From the NCBI RefSeq assembly GCF_001611275.1, contig NZ_CP015080.1:992001-1056000 (forward strand): a DNA stretch of 64,000 nt, given 5' to 3'. Source of the DNA: Desulfuromonas sp. DDH964. GTDB lineage: Bacteria > Desulfobacterota > Desulfuromonadia > Desulfuromonadales > DDH964. Each line of letters starts with the position of its first letter. The stretch's first letter is position 1. Positions 39,966-49,684 of this stretch are shown one piece after another. Both the position numbers and the translations under genes were made by a program. The notes below the pieces were generated by a model that saw nothing but the letters and a program-made list of their open reading frames with translations, ran no database searches and was not told the origin of the DNA.

Positions 39966-41579
39966 CTACTCTCCCCTGCGGATCTGTTTGAGGGCCTGGG
40001 TTGCCGCCCGCACCACGATCGCCGCGCGGTCATTGGTCGTCGCGGTGAGAAGATCCGCGGTCGTTGGGTCGCCGATTTCGCCAAGGGCGGCGGCCGCGGC
40101 CGCCCGCAGTTCGTTGTGCAGCGACCGGCGCCAGAGTTTGCGCTGGCCCAATATCTCGACCAGGACCGGCACCGCCAGGCTGGAGCCGATTTCCCCCAAC
40201 GCCTTGAGCGCTTCCTTCTTGACCTCGGTGCGATTCTGCATCGGATCCGGCTCCGCCACCAGGCGCAACAGGGTCGGAACCGCGGCCTGGTTCTTCATCG
40301 CGCCCAGGGAGAGGAGAGCCTGCCGGCGCAAGTCCGGGTCCCCCTCTTCGACGGTTCGCAGCAGGATGCCGACGGCCGACTGGCCGCCGATCTTGGTCAG
40401 CGAACGGATTGTCTCCCGGCGTACCCGCACATCCTTGTGCTTGAGGAGGGGCTTCAGCCCCGCCGTCGCTTCCTGGTCGCGCAGTTCGCCGAGGATGGCG
40501 ACGGCATTGCGGACCACGAACCAGCGTTCGTCCCCGAGATGCTCCTGGAGGATCGGGATCGCGGCCGGGCCCTGGCGCAGCAAGGCCTCGGTCAGAATTT
40601 TTCGCACCCGGCTGTCACTCTCCTGGGCAAGGTGGTCCATCAGTCGCCAGACCACCAGTTTGCCCTGCAGGGAGACCAGGATTTCCAGGACCAGTTCCCT
40701 GTCGTCCGCGCCGGCATCGCGGCCTTCCTCGGCATCGGCACTGCAGAGGATGGTCACCAGGAAGTCGAGGACATCTTCGGTCGCGAGCTGGGTAAGGGCC
40801 TGGGCCGAGAACTCCTGGCGAGCCGCACTCAACCCCGGGTCACCGGCGTTGCTGGCGAGCAGGGTCAGGGCGTCGAGGATCAGGTAGCGGGCGCTGTCGG
40901 TCAGGTTGAGATGAACCAGGGGCGCCAGTTCCTGGAGCAGGTAGCGATAGCGCTGGTCGCCAGTCTCCTGCTTCAGCTCTTCCAGCACCCGGGCGAGGTT
41001 GCGTTCCTCGGCGCTGTTCTCTTTTCCCCCGACTCCCTCATCGGTCCCCTCGGCGTACTCCGTGTCTTCCGCGCCCTCTTCGCCGCCGGGATGGGCGAGT
41101 TTTTCGGCCTCGATCTCTTCCTTGCGGGCGAGGACACTTTTCAGGTCGACTTCGTTGACCCAGATCGTCGCAACCAGGGCCTTGGCCAGCACCTCCTGGA
41201 TACCACCGAGTTTCAGCAGCTCCCGCGCGTCGAGGGTCAGGCCGCGGGCGAAACCGCGGAGGTCTTCACCATTCAGGTCGGGCAGGAGCAGGAGGGTGTG
41301 AATACGTCGGGTAAAGAGGAACTGGGCCAGTTTGTCGAGAATCGGATTTTGCCGGCCGACCGCATTTTCGCCGAGGAAGAAGCCTTCCTTGCGGATAGTG
41401 CAGGTGCTGGGCTCACCTGCGGTAAAGAGCGGAGCGAAACCTTCCAGGCATTCCGCCGCGGCAGCCTTCAGCGTCGGATGCGACGGCGGATAATACTGGA
41501 CCGCCTTGATCAGCTTGACCAGGCCGCGCAGGGCGTTCTCCATAACTTTCGGCTGCTCTGGCTGGTTCGGGTCGCTCAC
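39966..41579 (-). CDS. HEAT-repeat protein with a module shared with the HD-GYP protein
   Basis: The 537-residue product has an N-terminal module of about 140 residues (ALRGLVKLIKAVQYYPPSHP at 15-34, FFLGENAVGR near 65), an acidic linker (about 155-190) and at least six HEAT repeats (for example DERWFVVRNAVAILGEL, KDVRVRRETIRSLTKIG, DPDLRRQALLSLGAM) to the C-terminus. The GTG at 41579 has an AGGAGG site 5 bp upstream. It is co-transcribed with the HD-GYP gene and likely forms a complex with it. The function is unknown. Confidence 0.85.
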   Translation of the reverse strand: MSDPNQPEQPKVMENALRGLVKLIKAVQYYPPSHPTLKAAAAECLEGFAPLFTAGEPSTCTIRKEGFFLGENAVGRQNPILDKLAQFLFTRRIHTLLLLPDLNGEDLRGFARGLTLDARELLKLGGIQEVLAKALVATIWVNEVDLKSVLARKEEIEAEKLAHPGGEEGAEDTEYAEGTDEGVGGKENSAEERNLARVLEELKQETGDQRYRYLLQELAPLVHLNLTDSARYLILDALTLLASNAGDPGLSAARQEFSAQALTQLATEDVLDFLVTILCSADAEEGRDAGADDRELVLEILVSLQGKLVVWRLMDHLAQESDSRVRKILTEALLRQGPAAIPILQEHLGDERWFVVRNAVAILGELRDQEATAGLKPLLKHKDVRVRRETIRSLTKIGGQSAVGILLRTVEEGDPDLRRQALLSLGAMKNQAAVPTLLRLVAEPDPMQNRTEVKKEALKALGEIGSSLAVPVLVEILGQRKLWRRSLHNELRAAAAAALGEIGDPTTADLLTATTNDRAAIVVRAATQALKQIRRGE

Positions 41580-41619
41580 GCGCTCCTCCTGCAAGGGGTG
41601 AATCCTGAAAATTCCCTAC

Positions 41620-41648
41620 AAGATAGCGTTTGAGTTCCGGCTTGTAAA
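41620..41648 (-). promoter_or_regulatory. promoter of the HEAT/HD-GYP pair
   Basis: On the minus strand TTTACA (41643-41648), 17 bp and TATCTT (41620-41625) precede the GTG start by 40 bp. The -35 lies just before the stop codon of the acyl-CoA ligase gene. Confidence 0.65.
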
Positions 41649-41654
41649 TGCCTT

Positions 41655-43514
<1,860 letters not shown>

Positions 43515-43619
43515 GGCCAACTCCTTTCCACCGCTCCGGGCGGTCTTCTGAAAGCGGTTGACAACCTGTCCCTGGTGGTGAAAGCTTGTGCGGGAAAACC
43601 CCCTAAAGAGGTTGCTTAA

Positions 43620-44234
43620 ATGATCCTTGGTATTACCGGCAGCATCGCCTCGGGCAAGAGCACTGTCAGCGCCATGTTCGAAGCCCGTGGCGCGGTCCTG
43701 GTCAGCGCCGACCAGCTGGCCCGGGAGGCCGTCCGCCCCGGTTCGGCAACCCTGGCCCGGCTGGTCGAACGTTTCGGGGCGGAAATCCTCGCGTCCAGCG
43801 GAAAATTGGACCGGGCCCGGCTGGGAACCATGATCTTTGCCGATCCGGCGGCCCGCCAGGACCTCAATCGAATCATTCATCCTGCGATCGCCGCCCTTGC
43901 CGAGGAAGAGCTTGCCATATTACGTCGCAGCGGAGCGCCACTGGTTGTCTATGAGGCGCCACTCCTCTTCGAGGCAGGAGCGAGCGATCGCGTCGACCGG
44001 GTGCTGGTCGTAACGGTCGACCCCGAAGTGCAGCTGCAGCGGCTGATGCGTCGGGATGGCCTCGATGCCGAGGCGGCCCGGCAGCGGGTCGCTGCCCAGA
44101 TGCCCCAGGCTGAAAAGCTCGCCCGTGCCGACTTCGTCATCGACAATTCCGGCAGCCGCAAGCTCACCGAAGATCAGGTCGCTGCCCTCTGGACGCGGCT
44201 TACCGCCACCCCGGCGCCGCGGCAAAAAAGCTGA
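43620..44234 (+). CDS. coaE: dephospho-CoA kinase
   Basis: CoaE phosphorylates the ribose 3'-OH of dephospho-CoA, the last step of coenzyme A synthesis. The 204-residue product has the P-loop GITGSIASGKST at residues 4-15, SADQLARE near 30 and YEAPLLFEAG near 110, all family hallmarks. AGAGG precedes the ATG. The 3' end overlaps the convergent hydrolase gene by 35 bp. Confidence 0.97.
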   Translation: MILGITGSIASGKSTVSAMFEARGAVLVSADQLAREAVRPGSATLARLVERFGAEILASSGKLDRARLGTMIFADPAARQDLNRIIHPAIAALAEEELAILRRSGAPLVVYEAPLLFEAGASDRVDRVLVVTVDPEVQLQRLMRRDGLDAEAARQRVAAQMPQAEKLARADFVIDNSGSRKLTEDQVAALWTRLTATPAPRQKS

Positions 44235-45078
44235 GCAGCTGCTCCAGAACCCGCACCTGGAAGGGATTCTCGGCGGTGGCCAGGACATGGGGAGCGCCGG
44301 GGCCGAACCGGTGGTACTCCTTGTGCCGGCTCCCCAGGCGCTGGAAGAGGGTCAACCCGCTGGCCACATCGACGGTTTCGTCGCCTTCCGCCGCAATCGC
44401 CAGGACCGGCAGTATCAGCTGCGGCAGGCGCGGGGCGAGTTCGCGGGCGAGATGTTGCACTTCAGCGATTCCGGCCAGTGGCCGGCGGCGATAGTAGTGT
44501 TTTTCGCTCCCCGTGGCCAGCGGTCGTTCCTGGTAGGGATGCCAGCGCTTGAGCAGCCCGGCCAGGGGCGCCAGGGGGTGGGCCAGGCGCAGGAAGGGGC
44601 TGAGTAGTGCCAGCGCCACCAGCGGCTCCCGGGTTGCCAGTGTCGCCAGCAACAGCCCACCAGTACTCATGCCGACACCGAAGACCGGCTGGTCCCGCTC
44701 CCGCAATAACCGGTACCCCACGGCTACCGTCTCCAGCCAGTCGTGACGGTTGCGGCTGGCCAGGTCCTCGGGCCGGGTGCCGTGCCCGGGCAGGCGAACC
44801 GCCAGGGCGAGATAGCCGGCCGTTGCCAACCCTTCGGCGAGGAGGCGCATCTCCCAGGGCGTAGCGGTAAAACCGTGAACCAGCAACACTCCCCCCACGG
44901 GGCGCCCTTCCGGCTCCAGCAGAAAAGGAAAGGCGTCATCGCGGGTCACCCCCTGCTGCCGTGCCTCCAGAATCATCTGTTCCAAGGAGGCGGGGGACTG
45001 TCTTTTCCCCTCCGGAATTGTCGCGTCTATTACAACGGGAGGAGGGGGGTGCTGGGACTGTCTGTGGGATGATCGCAT
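44200..45078 (-). CDS. alpha/beta hydrolase (carboxylesterase/monoacylglycerol-lipase type)
   Basis: The 292-residue product has the alpha/beta-hydrolase core: oxyanion motif LLVHGFTATPWEM near residue 65, nucleophile elbow GMSTGGLLL near 136 with serine at its centre, acid D in AAEGDETVD near 231 and histidine in GAPHVLATAENP near 262. The closest recognisable type is the Est30-like carboxylesterase. The first 40 residues are low complexity with many Pro and Gln. A strong AGGAGGGAAGG site precedes the ATG. It overlaps the coaE 3' end on the other strand. Confidence 0.88.
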   Translation of the reverse strand: MRSSHRQSQHPPPPVVIDATIPEGKRQSPASLEQMILEARQQGVTRDDAFPFLLEPEGRPVGGVLLVHGFTATPWEMRLLAEGLATAGYLALAVRLPGHGTRPEDLASRNRHDWLETVAVGYRLLRERDQPVFGVGMSTGGLLLATLATREPLVALALLSPFLRLAHPLAPLAGLLKRWHPYQERPLATGSEKHYYRRRPLAGIAEVQHLARELAPRLPQLILPVLAIAAEGDETVDVASGLTLFQRLGSRHKEYHRFGPGAPHVLATAENPFQVRVLEQLLSFFAAAPGWR

Positions 45079-45097
45079 CGAATCCCTTCCCTCCTGA

Positions 45098-45112
45098 AAT
45101 TATTCAATAATT
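45098..45112. promoter_or_regulatory. AT-rich palindrome upstream of the hydrolase gene
   Basis: AATTATT C AATAATT is a perfect palindrome with 7-bp arms, 20 bp before the hydrolase ATG. It stands out in GC-rich DNA and could be an operator. It lies near the IclR regulator gene, but binding is untested. Confidence 0.4.
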
Positions 45113-45169
45113 CTAGCTAGATTCTAGCATTCCCCCGATCCGGTGTCAAAGCGGCCAGATGAACCGGGC

Positions 45170-45201
45170 AAAAAAAAACCCCTGGCAAGCCAGGGGTTTT
45201 T
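45170..45201. terminator. bidirectional terminator after the IclR gene
   Basis: An 8-bp stem (45179-45186 with 45189-45196, CCCCTGGC) is flanked by nine A on the left and five T on the right. On the minus strand it ends the IclR-family gene, 16 bp after its stop. Confidence 0.85.
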
Positions 45202-45216
45202 CGAAGTGGGTCGGTT

Positions 45217-45999
45217 TCAGCGGTGGTAGCCGAGGCGTGTCGACAGCTCCTCCGCCGCCTGCAGGGCCAGCGGCACCAGCTCCTTGACGATGCGGTCGTC
45301 CCCCAGGCGCATGGAAGGGCCCGAAATGCTGACGGCCCCGACGATGCGGCGAGTGTAATCGCGGATGGGTGCCGCGACACAACGGACCCCCAGGTCGAGT
45401 TCTTCGTTGTCGATGGCGTATCCCTGCTCGGCAACCGCCCGCAGCTCACGCTTGAGGGCCTCCCGGTTGCTGAAGGTGTTGGCGGAATATTGCTTGAGTT
45501 CTCCGGGAGGCAGAATCGCATCGACCTCCTCGTCGGACATGAAGGCGAGGTGAACTTTGCCGGCAGCGGTACAGTAGGCGGGGAGCCGCGAACCGACCCG
45601 GGAGACTACGCGGACCGTGAGGTCAGTCTCGACGACATCGAGGTAAACGATATAGCCTTCCTTGAAGATGGCGACGTAGGAGGTCTCATTGCAGTCGGCC
45701 ACCAGCTTCTCGAGGATCGGTTTGGCCTGGCGCAACAGGCCCATCTGTTTGATGAAGGTCTGCCCCAGTTCCAGGGATTTGAGTCCCAGGCGGTAGTTCT
45801 CGGTCGCCTTGTTCTGTTCGATGTAGCCACGGGACTCCAATGTCGCCAGGAGTCGGAACACATTGTTCTTGTGCAACTTGAGGCGCTTGCTTAGCTCCGT
45901 CACGCCGAGCTCATCGACGTCGTCATGAAATTGCTCAAGCAGGTCCAGGGCATGGGAGACGGCCTGGATGATATATTCAGCTTTGTCTTTTTTCGCCAT
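45217..45999 (-). CDS. IclR-family transcriptional regulator
   Basis: The 260-residue product has an N-terminal winged helix-turn-helix (GVTELSKRLKLHKNNVFRLLATLESRGYIEQ, about 32-62) and the IclR effector-binding domain (about 75-250), with RLPAYCTAAGKVHLAF and GPSMRL typical of that domain. IclR proteins sense small organic acids or aromatics. It has its own promoter (46050-46077) and is divergent from the uspA gene. The targets are unknown; the adjoining hydrolase and acyl-CoA ligase are candidates. Confidence 0.95.
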   Translation of the reverse strand: MAKKDKAEYIIQAVSHALDLLEQFHDDVDELGVTELSKRLKLHKNNVFRLLATLESRGYIEQNKATENYRLGLKSLELGQTFIKQMGLLRQAKPILEKLVADCNETSYVAIFKEGYIVYLDVVETDLTVRVVSRVGSRLPAYCTAAGKVHLAFMSDEEVDAILPPGELKQYSANTFSNREALKRELRAVAEQGYAIDNEELDLGVRCVAAPIRDYTRRIVGAVSISGPSMRLGDDRIVKELVPLALQAAEELSTRLGYHR

Positions 46000-46049
46000 G
46001 ATGAAATTTTCCCTCTCCAGAGAATTGATCAGGGGGCTTCGCCGTCCAC

Positions 46050-46077
46050 ATATTATTTATTCGTACCAGCATGTCAA
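46050..46077 (-). promoter_or_regulatory. IclR-gene promoter
   Basis: On the minus strand TTGACA (46072-46077), 16 bp and TAATAT (46050-46055) lie about 50 bp upstream of the ATG. The 266-bp gap to uspA is AT-rich and holds divergent promoters; I see no other feature in it. Confidence 0.7.
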
Positions 46078-46212
46078 GAAGAACTGGAACAAAATGCGAA
46101 ATATGGGCCATTGGCACGCCCGCTGCAGAAAAATAACCCGAACCACAATTCTGGTAGTTTCGGAAAATATAAAATGTTGTTTTAAAAAAGTCAACTGCAA
46201 CCGGTCTGCCGA

Positions 46213-46241
46213 TTGACAGTTCGGTCGCTTTCCGCTAGATT
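46213..46241 (+). promoter_or_regulatory. uspA promoter
   Basis: TTGACA (46213-46218), a 17-bp spacer and TAGATT (46236-46241) precede the ATG by 24 bp, with a GGGGAGGAG ribosome site in between. Confidence 0.8.
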
Positions 46242-46265
46242 AGGTCCGGATTCGGGGAGGAGACA

Positions 46266-46718
46266 ATGCTCAATATTGGCAAAAAGATTCTCGTCGCCGT
46301 TGATGGGTCACCACAGTCCGACAAGGCGGCCGAAGAGGCGGTCCGACTCGCCGCTGCCGCCGCCAGTCGAATGAAAAGCATAGTCTATGCCGTTTTGGTC
46401 CTGCCCAGCATGCGCCCCCCCTCTTTTACCGATTTTTTCCCGTCACCGCCGGTAACCGAACGACCCAATTGGGAAGAGACCAGGAAACGGCTCTTCTACG
46501 TGGTCGAGAAGGTCGCCGCCGAACAGAAGGTCCCGCTGGAAAGCCTCGTTGTCTATGGAGATGCTGCCGAGGAAATCCTGAACCTTGCCGAGGAGAAGGA
46601 GTGCGATGTCATCGTTATCGGCTCTTCCGGCAAGGGACGGATGAAACGAACCCTGCTCGGGAGTGTTTCCACCAAGGTTGCCCTTCACGCCCGCTGTTCA
46701 GTCTACATCGTCCGCTAG
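46266..46718 (+). CDS. universal stress protein, UspA family
   Basis: The 150-residue product has the Usp fold with the nucleotide motif G-x2-G-x9-G-S seen in GSSGKGRMKRTLLGSVS near residue 121, so it should bind ATP like the MJ0577 type. VAVDGSPQSDKA near residue 11 is the conserved start. Its own near-consensus promoter implies independent control. It converges on the TIM-barrel gene with a 39-bp gap and no terminator. Confidence 0.94.
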   Translation: MLNIGKKILVAVDGSPQSDKAAEEAVRLAAAAASRMKSIVYAVLVLPSMRPPSFTDFFPSPPVTERPNWEETRKRLFYVVEKVAAEQKVPLESLVVYGDAAEEILNLAEEKECDVIVIGSSGKGRMKRTLLGSVSTKVALHARCSVYIVR

Positions 46719-46757
46719 GTTCCCCCTCTCCCCGTTTCCCCTCCCGGCTGTCAGGAA

Positions 46758-47573
46758 TTAGATGATCGCTGCCTGCGATGGTGCCGGGTGGCGTGTCTCC
46801 GCGCAGAGATAAGCGAAAATCTCCGCCATCGCCTCGCGAATCTGGCTCTCTTCTTCCGGAAATTCATGGGGAGACAGTTCCAGGACCAGGGAGGCGTTAT
46901 AGCCGGTTTCCCGCAGGTGGTTTAAAAAACGGGTCAATGGCAGGACGCCATGCCCGGGCAGGAGATGTTCGCGGCCGTAGCCATAATCGGAAAAATGGAT
47001 GTTGCGCATGCGCCCGGAATTATAAAGCAGGTGGAAATCGTGCAGGAAGTCAGCCTTCGAGGAACCCATGTGAGCGGTGTCGAAGGTCAGGAAGAGGTTG
47101 TGGGCATCGATGAAGTCAATCATTTTCTGGGTCTGGGCGAGGAGGTAGGGGTTGAGACCAAAGGCGCCGGTGGCGGGCATGTTTTCGATGGTAATCTGGA
47201 CCGTGTCCTGCCCGAGAAAGCTCTGGAAGTCCTTGACTTTATTGAACCAGTTCCAAAACCGGAACTCAAGGGCCATCCAGGCGGGGGGATGGAAGTTGAT
47301 CAGCGGCACCTCGGCCTGCAGCGCCAGTTCGGTGGTGCGAATCACCTGCGCGATTTTGTCACCCCAGCCGTCAAGTTCCAGAAACGGGGCATGTAACGAG
47401 GCGATGGGGAGAATCTGCTGCAGGTCCTTGAGCAGGGCGAGGTTATCCCCGTACTGGAAATCATAGCCGATAATGACTTCCATTCCTTCGAACCCCGTAT
47501 CCCGGGCAATTTCAAAAACCTTGTCCAGGGGGAGTGTATAGAGACTGCCTGCAGACAGTATCAGCTTGATCAC
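46758..47573 (-). CDS. sugar phosphate isomerase/epimerase-like TIM-barrel protein
   Basis: The 271-residue product resembles the xylose-isomerase-like/AP endonuclease family 2 TIM barrel. Candidate metal ligands are E in TIENMPATG near 129, D and H in FDTAHMG near 163, H in IHFSDYG near 190 and E in LVLELSPHE near 233. These residues fit isomerases acting on sugars or inosose. The start is GTG at 47573; no clear ribosome site is seen. It has a good promoter 43 bp upstream. Substrate unknown. Confidence 0.85.
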   Translation of the reverse strand: MIKLILSAGSLYTLPLDKVFEIARDTGFEGMEVIIGYDFQYGDNLALLKDLQQILPIASLHAPFLELDGWGDKIAQVIRTTELALQAEVPLINFHPPAWMALEFRFWNWFNKVKDFQSFLGQDTVQITIENMPATGAFGLNPYLLAQTQKMIDFIDAHNLFLTFDTAHMGSSKADFLHDFHLLYNSGRMRNIHFSDYGYGREHLLPGHGVLPLTRFLNHLRETGYNASLVLELSPHEFPEEESQIREAMAEIFAYLCAETRHPAPSQAAII

Positions 47574-47615
47574 GGCGTTGTCGTTTTTTGTAGAACGCTT
47601 TTTTGAAAGTTACTT

Positions 47616-47644
47616 TTTCTACCGGGAACAACGGGCCTTGTCAA
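47616..47644 (-). promoter_or_regulatory. promoter of the TIM-barrel gene
   Basis: On the minus strand TTGACA (47639-47644), exactly 17 bp and TAGAAA (47616-47621) form a near-consensus promoter. Confidence 0.75.
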
Positions 47645-47726
47645 GGGGCTCGATGGGGGTGTTTGTCCAAGACTCAAGAGGGCAGCGGCTGTGGTGTATT
47701 AGCGGATAACAATGGTTGGCAGCCCA

Positions 47727-49247
47727 TCAGGGGCTATGAACCTCCTCGGCGAGGAAGCGGCGAATTTCCTCGGGAGGTTGCGGCGTCGCCAACGAGGTGG
47801 CAATCATGACGAGGATAACCAGTGGAGCGCCGAGGAAGGCGGAGGAGGTTGCTGGAAAGAGGGTGCCGAGCAGGCTTCCGGTCGGCAGCAGCATCGCTCC
47901 GAAGGTGATCACGATGCCGGTCAGCATGCCGGCGATGGCGCCCTGCTTGTTGGCCCGATCCCACCAGATGCCAAGGAGAAAGACCGGGAAAAGGGTGTTG
48001 CCGGCGAGGGCGAAGGCTACCGCGGTGACCTCCGCTATCAGCCCCAATGGCTGGGCCGCGACGAGCAGCACCAGCGCCGCCAGTACCAGGGTCGCCCCCT
48101 TGGCGATCTGCATCCGTTCCTGTTCGGTCGCCTGGGGATTGAGGAAACGGCAGTAGATGTCGTAGGAGAAGGCGCCGGCTCCGGTGATCAGCAGACCGCT
48201 GACGGTGGAAAAGGCCGCGCTGATGGCACCGACGGCGATAATGCCGACGGCCCAGATCGGTACCCCCGCCCATTCGCCGGCCTTGATGACCACCAGGTCC
48301 GCCATATCCGGAGGGAGAGGGGGGGTTCCGTTCCTGGCTTCCCAGAGGTGGGCGAAGGTCGCATAGGCCGGAGCGCTCCAGTAGAGCAGGCCGATAAAGC
48401 AGAGGCCCCAGACGACGCTCCAGCGGGCGTCACGGACATTGGGGACGGTATAAAAACGGGACAGCACGTGGGGCAGGCCGGCGGTGCCGACCATCAGGGT
48501 GATGCAGAGCGCCAGCCATTGATAGGGGGTGCCATGGGCCCAGGGCGCCGTTTCCATCCGAGCCGGAGTGGCGGCGAGGTCCTGCAGGGCCTCACCGTAG
48601 CTGAACTGGGGGAGCAGCCAGTTGTAACCGAGTTTCCTGGCAATCAACATCAGCGGGATGAGGAAAGAAAGTATCAGGACCGCATACTGAAAACGCTGGT
48701 TGCGGGCAGCGCCGAGGATCCCGGAGAGCACCAGGTAGGAAATGACCACCAGGGTTCCGAGCAACAGGGAATGGGTATAATCGAGGCCGAAAATCCAGGA
48801 GAAGACCAGCCCGATCCCCTTGTACTGGGCGATGCAATAGATCAGCGAGATCAGGATTGCCACCACCGCGGCGATCAGCCGGGCCAGCGGCGAATCGTAG
48901 CGGGCGCCGACAAATTCCGGCGCGGTATATTTGCCGAAGCGGCGGATCTGACCCGCCATCAGGATCAGCAGCAGCACGTAGCCGCCAGTCCAGCCGACCA
49001 CATAAGCAAAAGCGAAATAGCCTTTCAGGTAGAAGATGCCGGCGATGCCAAGGAAGGATGCGGCACTCATCCAGTTGGAGGCAATGGCGGCGCCGATGCC
49101 GATGCGGCCGATGGAGCGGACGCCGATACCGTAATAGGAGGACCCGGTTTGGCGGCGGAGGCTGCCGAAGAGCCCGACCAAAAGGAAGATCACCAGCGCC
49201 AGAACCAGCAGCAGGGCTGGCGTTGCCTTGAAGGCTTCAGTGGACAT
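47727..49247 (-). CDS. sodium/solute symporter large subunit (SSS family)
   Basis: The 506-residue product has about 13 membrane segments and SSS-family features: SSYYGIGVRSIGRIGIGAAI near residue 36, ASNWMSAASFLGIAGIFYL near 56 and GAISAAFSTVSGLLIT near 345, where sodium-coordinating Ser/Thr residues lie. It is of the VC_2705/ActP type associated with short carboxylates such as acetate. Its start overlaps the small subunit gene by 11 bp, so the two are made together. Substrate inferred only. Confidence 0.92.
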   Translation of the reverse strand: MSTEAFKATPALLLVLALVIFLLVGLFGSLRRQTGSSYYGIGVRSIGRIGIGAAIASNWMSAASFLGIAGIFYLKGYFAFAYVVGWTGGYVLLLILMAGQIRRFGKYTAPEFVGARYDSPLARLIAAVVAILISLIYCIAQYKGIGLVFSWIFGLDYTHSLLLGTLVVISYLVLSGILGAARNQRFQYAVLILSFLIPLMLIARKLGYNWLLPQFSYGEALQDLAATPARMETAPWAHGTPYQWLALCITLMVGTAGLPHVLSRFYTVPNVRDARWSVVWGLCFIGLLYWSAPAYATFAHLWEARNGTPPLPPDMADLVVIKAGEWAGVPIWAVGIIAVGAISAAFSTVSGLLITGAGAFSYDIYCRFLNPQATEQERMQIAKGATLVLAALVLLVAAQPLGLIAEVTAVAFALAGNTLFPVFLLGIWWDRANKQGAIAGMLTGIVITFGAMLLPTGSLLGTLFPATSSAFLGAPLVILVMIATSLATPQPPEEIRRFLAEEVHSP

Positions 49248-49593
49248 GGCGGCCTCCCCCGTGGGCGCGTGGATGGCGGTAGCGATCGATCAGATGGTCG
49301 ACGAGGAGATTGAACAGGAAACAGAGGAGAATGAACCAGAGGATGAGAAATTGGCCGCTGAACCAGTAGTGGAAAGGAAAGCCGAAGATGGTCGTGGCGG
49401 TCAAAGGGCCGGTGCCGTCGGCCGTCCATTCCGCCGAAACCAGGTAGAGGGGGAAGCCGAAGATCAATAACCCCCAGCCGGCCAGCATCAGCCAGATGAA
49501 GCGTACTTCCCGGCGCATGAACCCGGGGCGGGGCCGAAAGAAATTGACCCGGTAGTCTTTCTCCGGCGCCTCGACTTTGCTCCCTCTGGACAT
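49237..49593 (-). CDS. symporter small subunit (DUF4212)
   Basis: The 118-residue product has two membrane segments (about 32-52 and 82-104) and the FPFHYWFSGQFLILWFILLC stretch typical of DUF4212, the small partner of VC_2705-type symporters. The start at 49593 has an AAGGAGGG site. It is translated just ahead of the large subunit, overlapping it by 11 bp. Confidence 0.92.
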   Translation of the reverse strand: MSRGSKVEAPEKDYRVNFFRPRPGFMRREVRFIWLMLAGWGLLIFGFPLYLVSAEWTADGTGPLTATTIFGFPFHYWFSGQFLILWFILLCFLFNLLVDHLIDRYRHPRAHGGGRHVH

Positions 49594-49617
49594 CGAACCC
49601 TCCTTGTCGCTGCTGAA

Positions 49618-49684
49618 GTGACCCGGCCGGGTCACCGCGCCGATGACAAAATCAAGATGGTTGTGGCAGGTCGATTATGCCACA
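49618..49684. promoter_or_regulatory. two inverted repeats upstream of the symporter genes
   Basis: GTGACCCGGCCGGGTCAC at 49618-49635 is a perfect 18-bp palindrome, 25 bp before the small-subunit ATG. TGTGGCA (49662-49668) and TGCCACA (49678-49684) form a second inverted repeat spanning the truD stop. Either could be a regulator-binding site; the first could also slow transcription out of truD. Confidence 0.5.
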
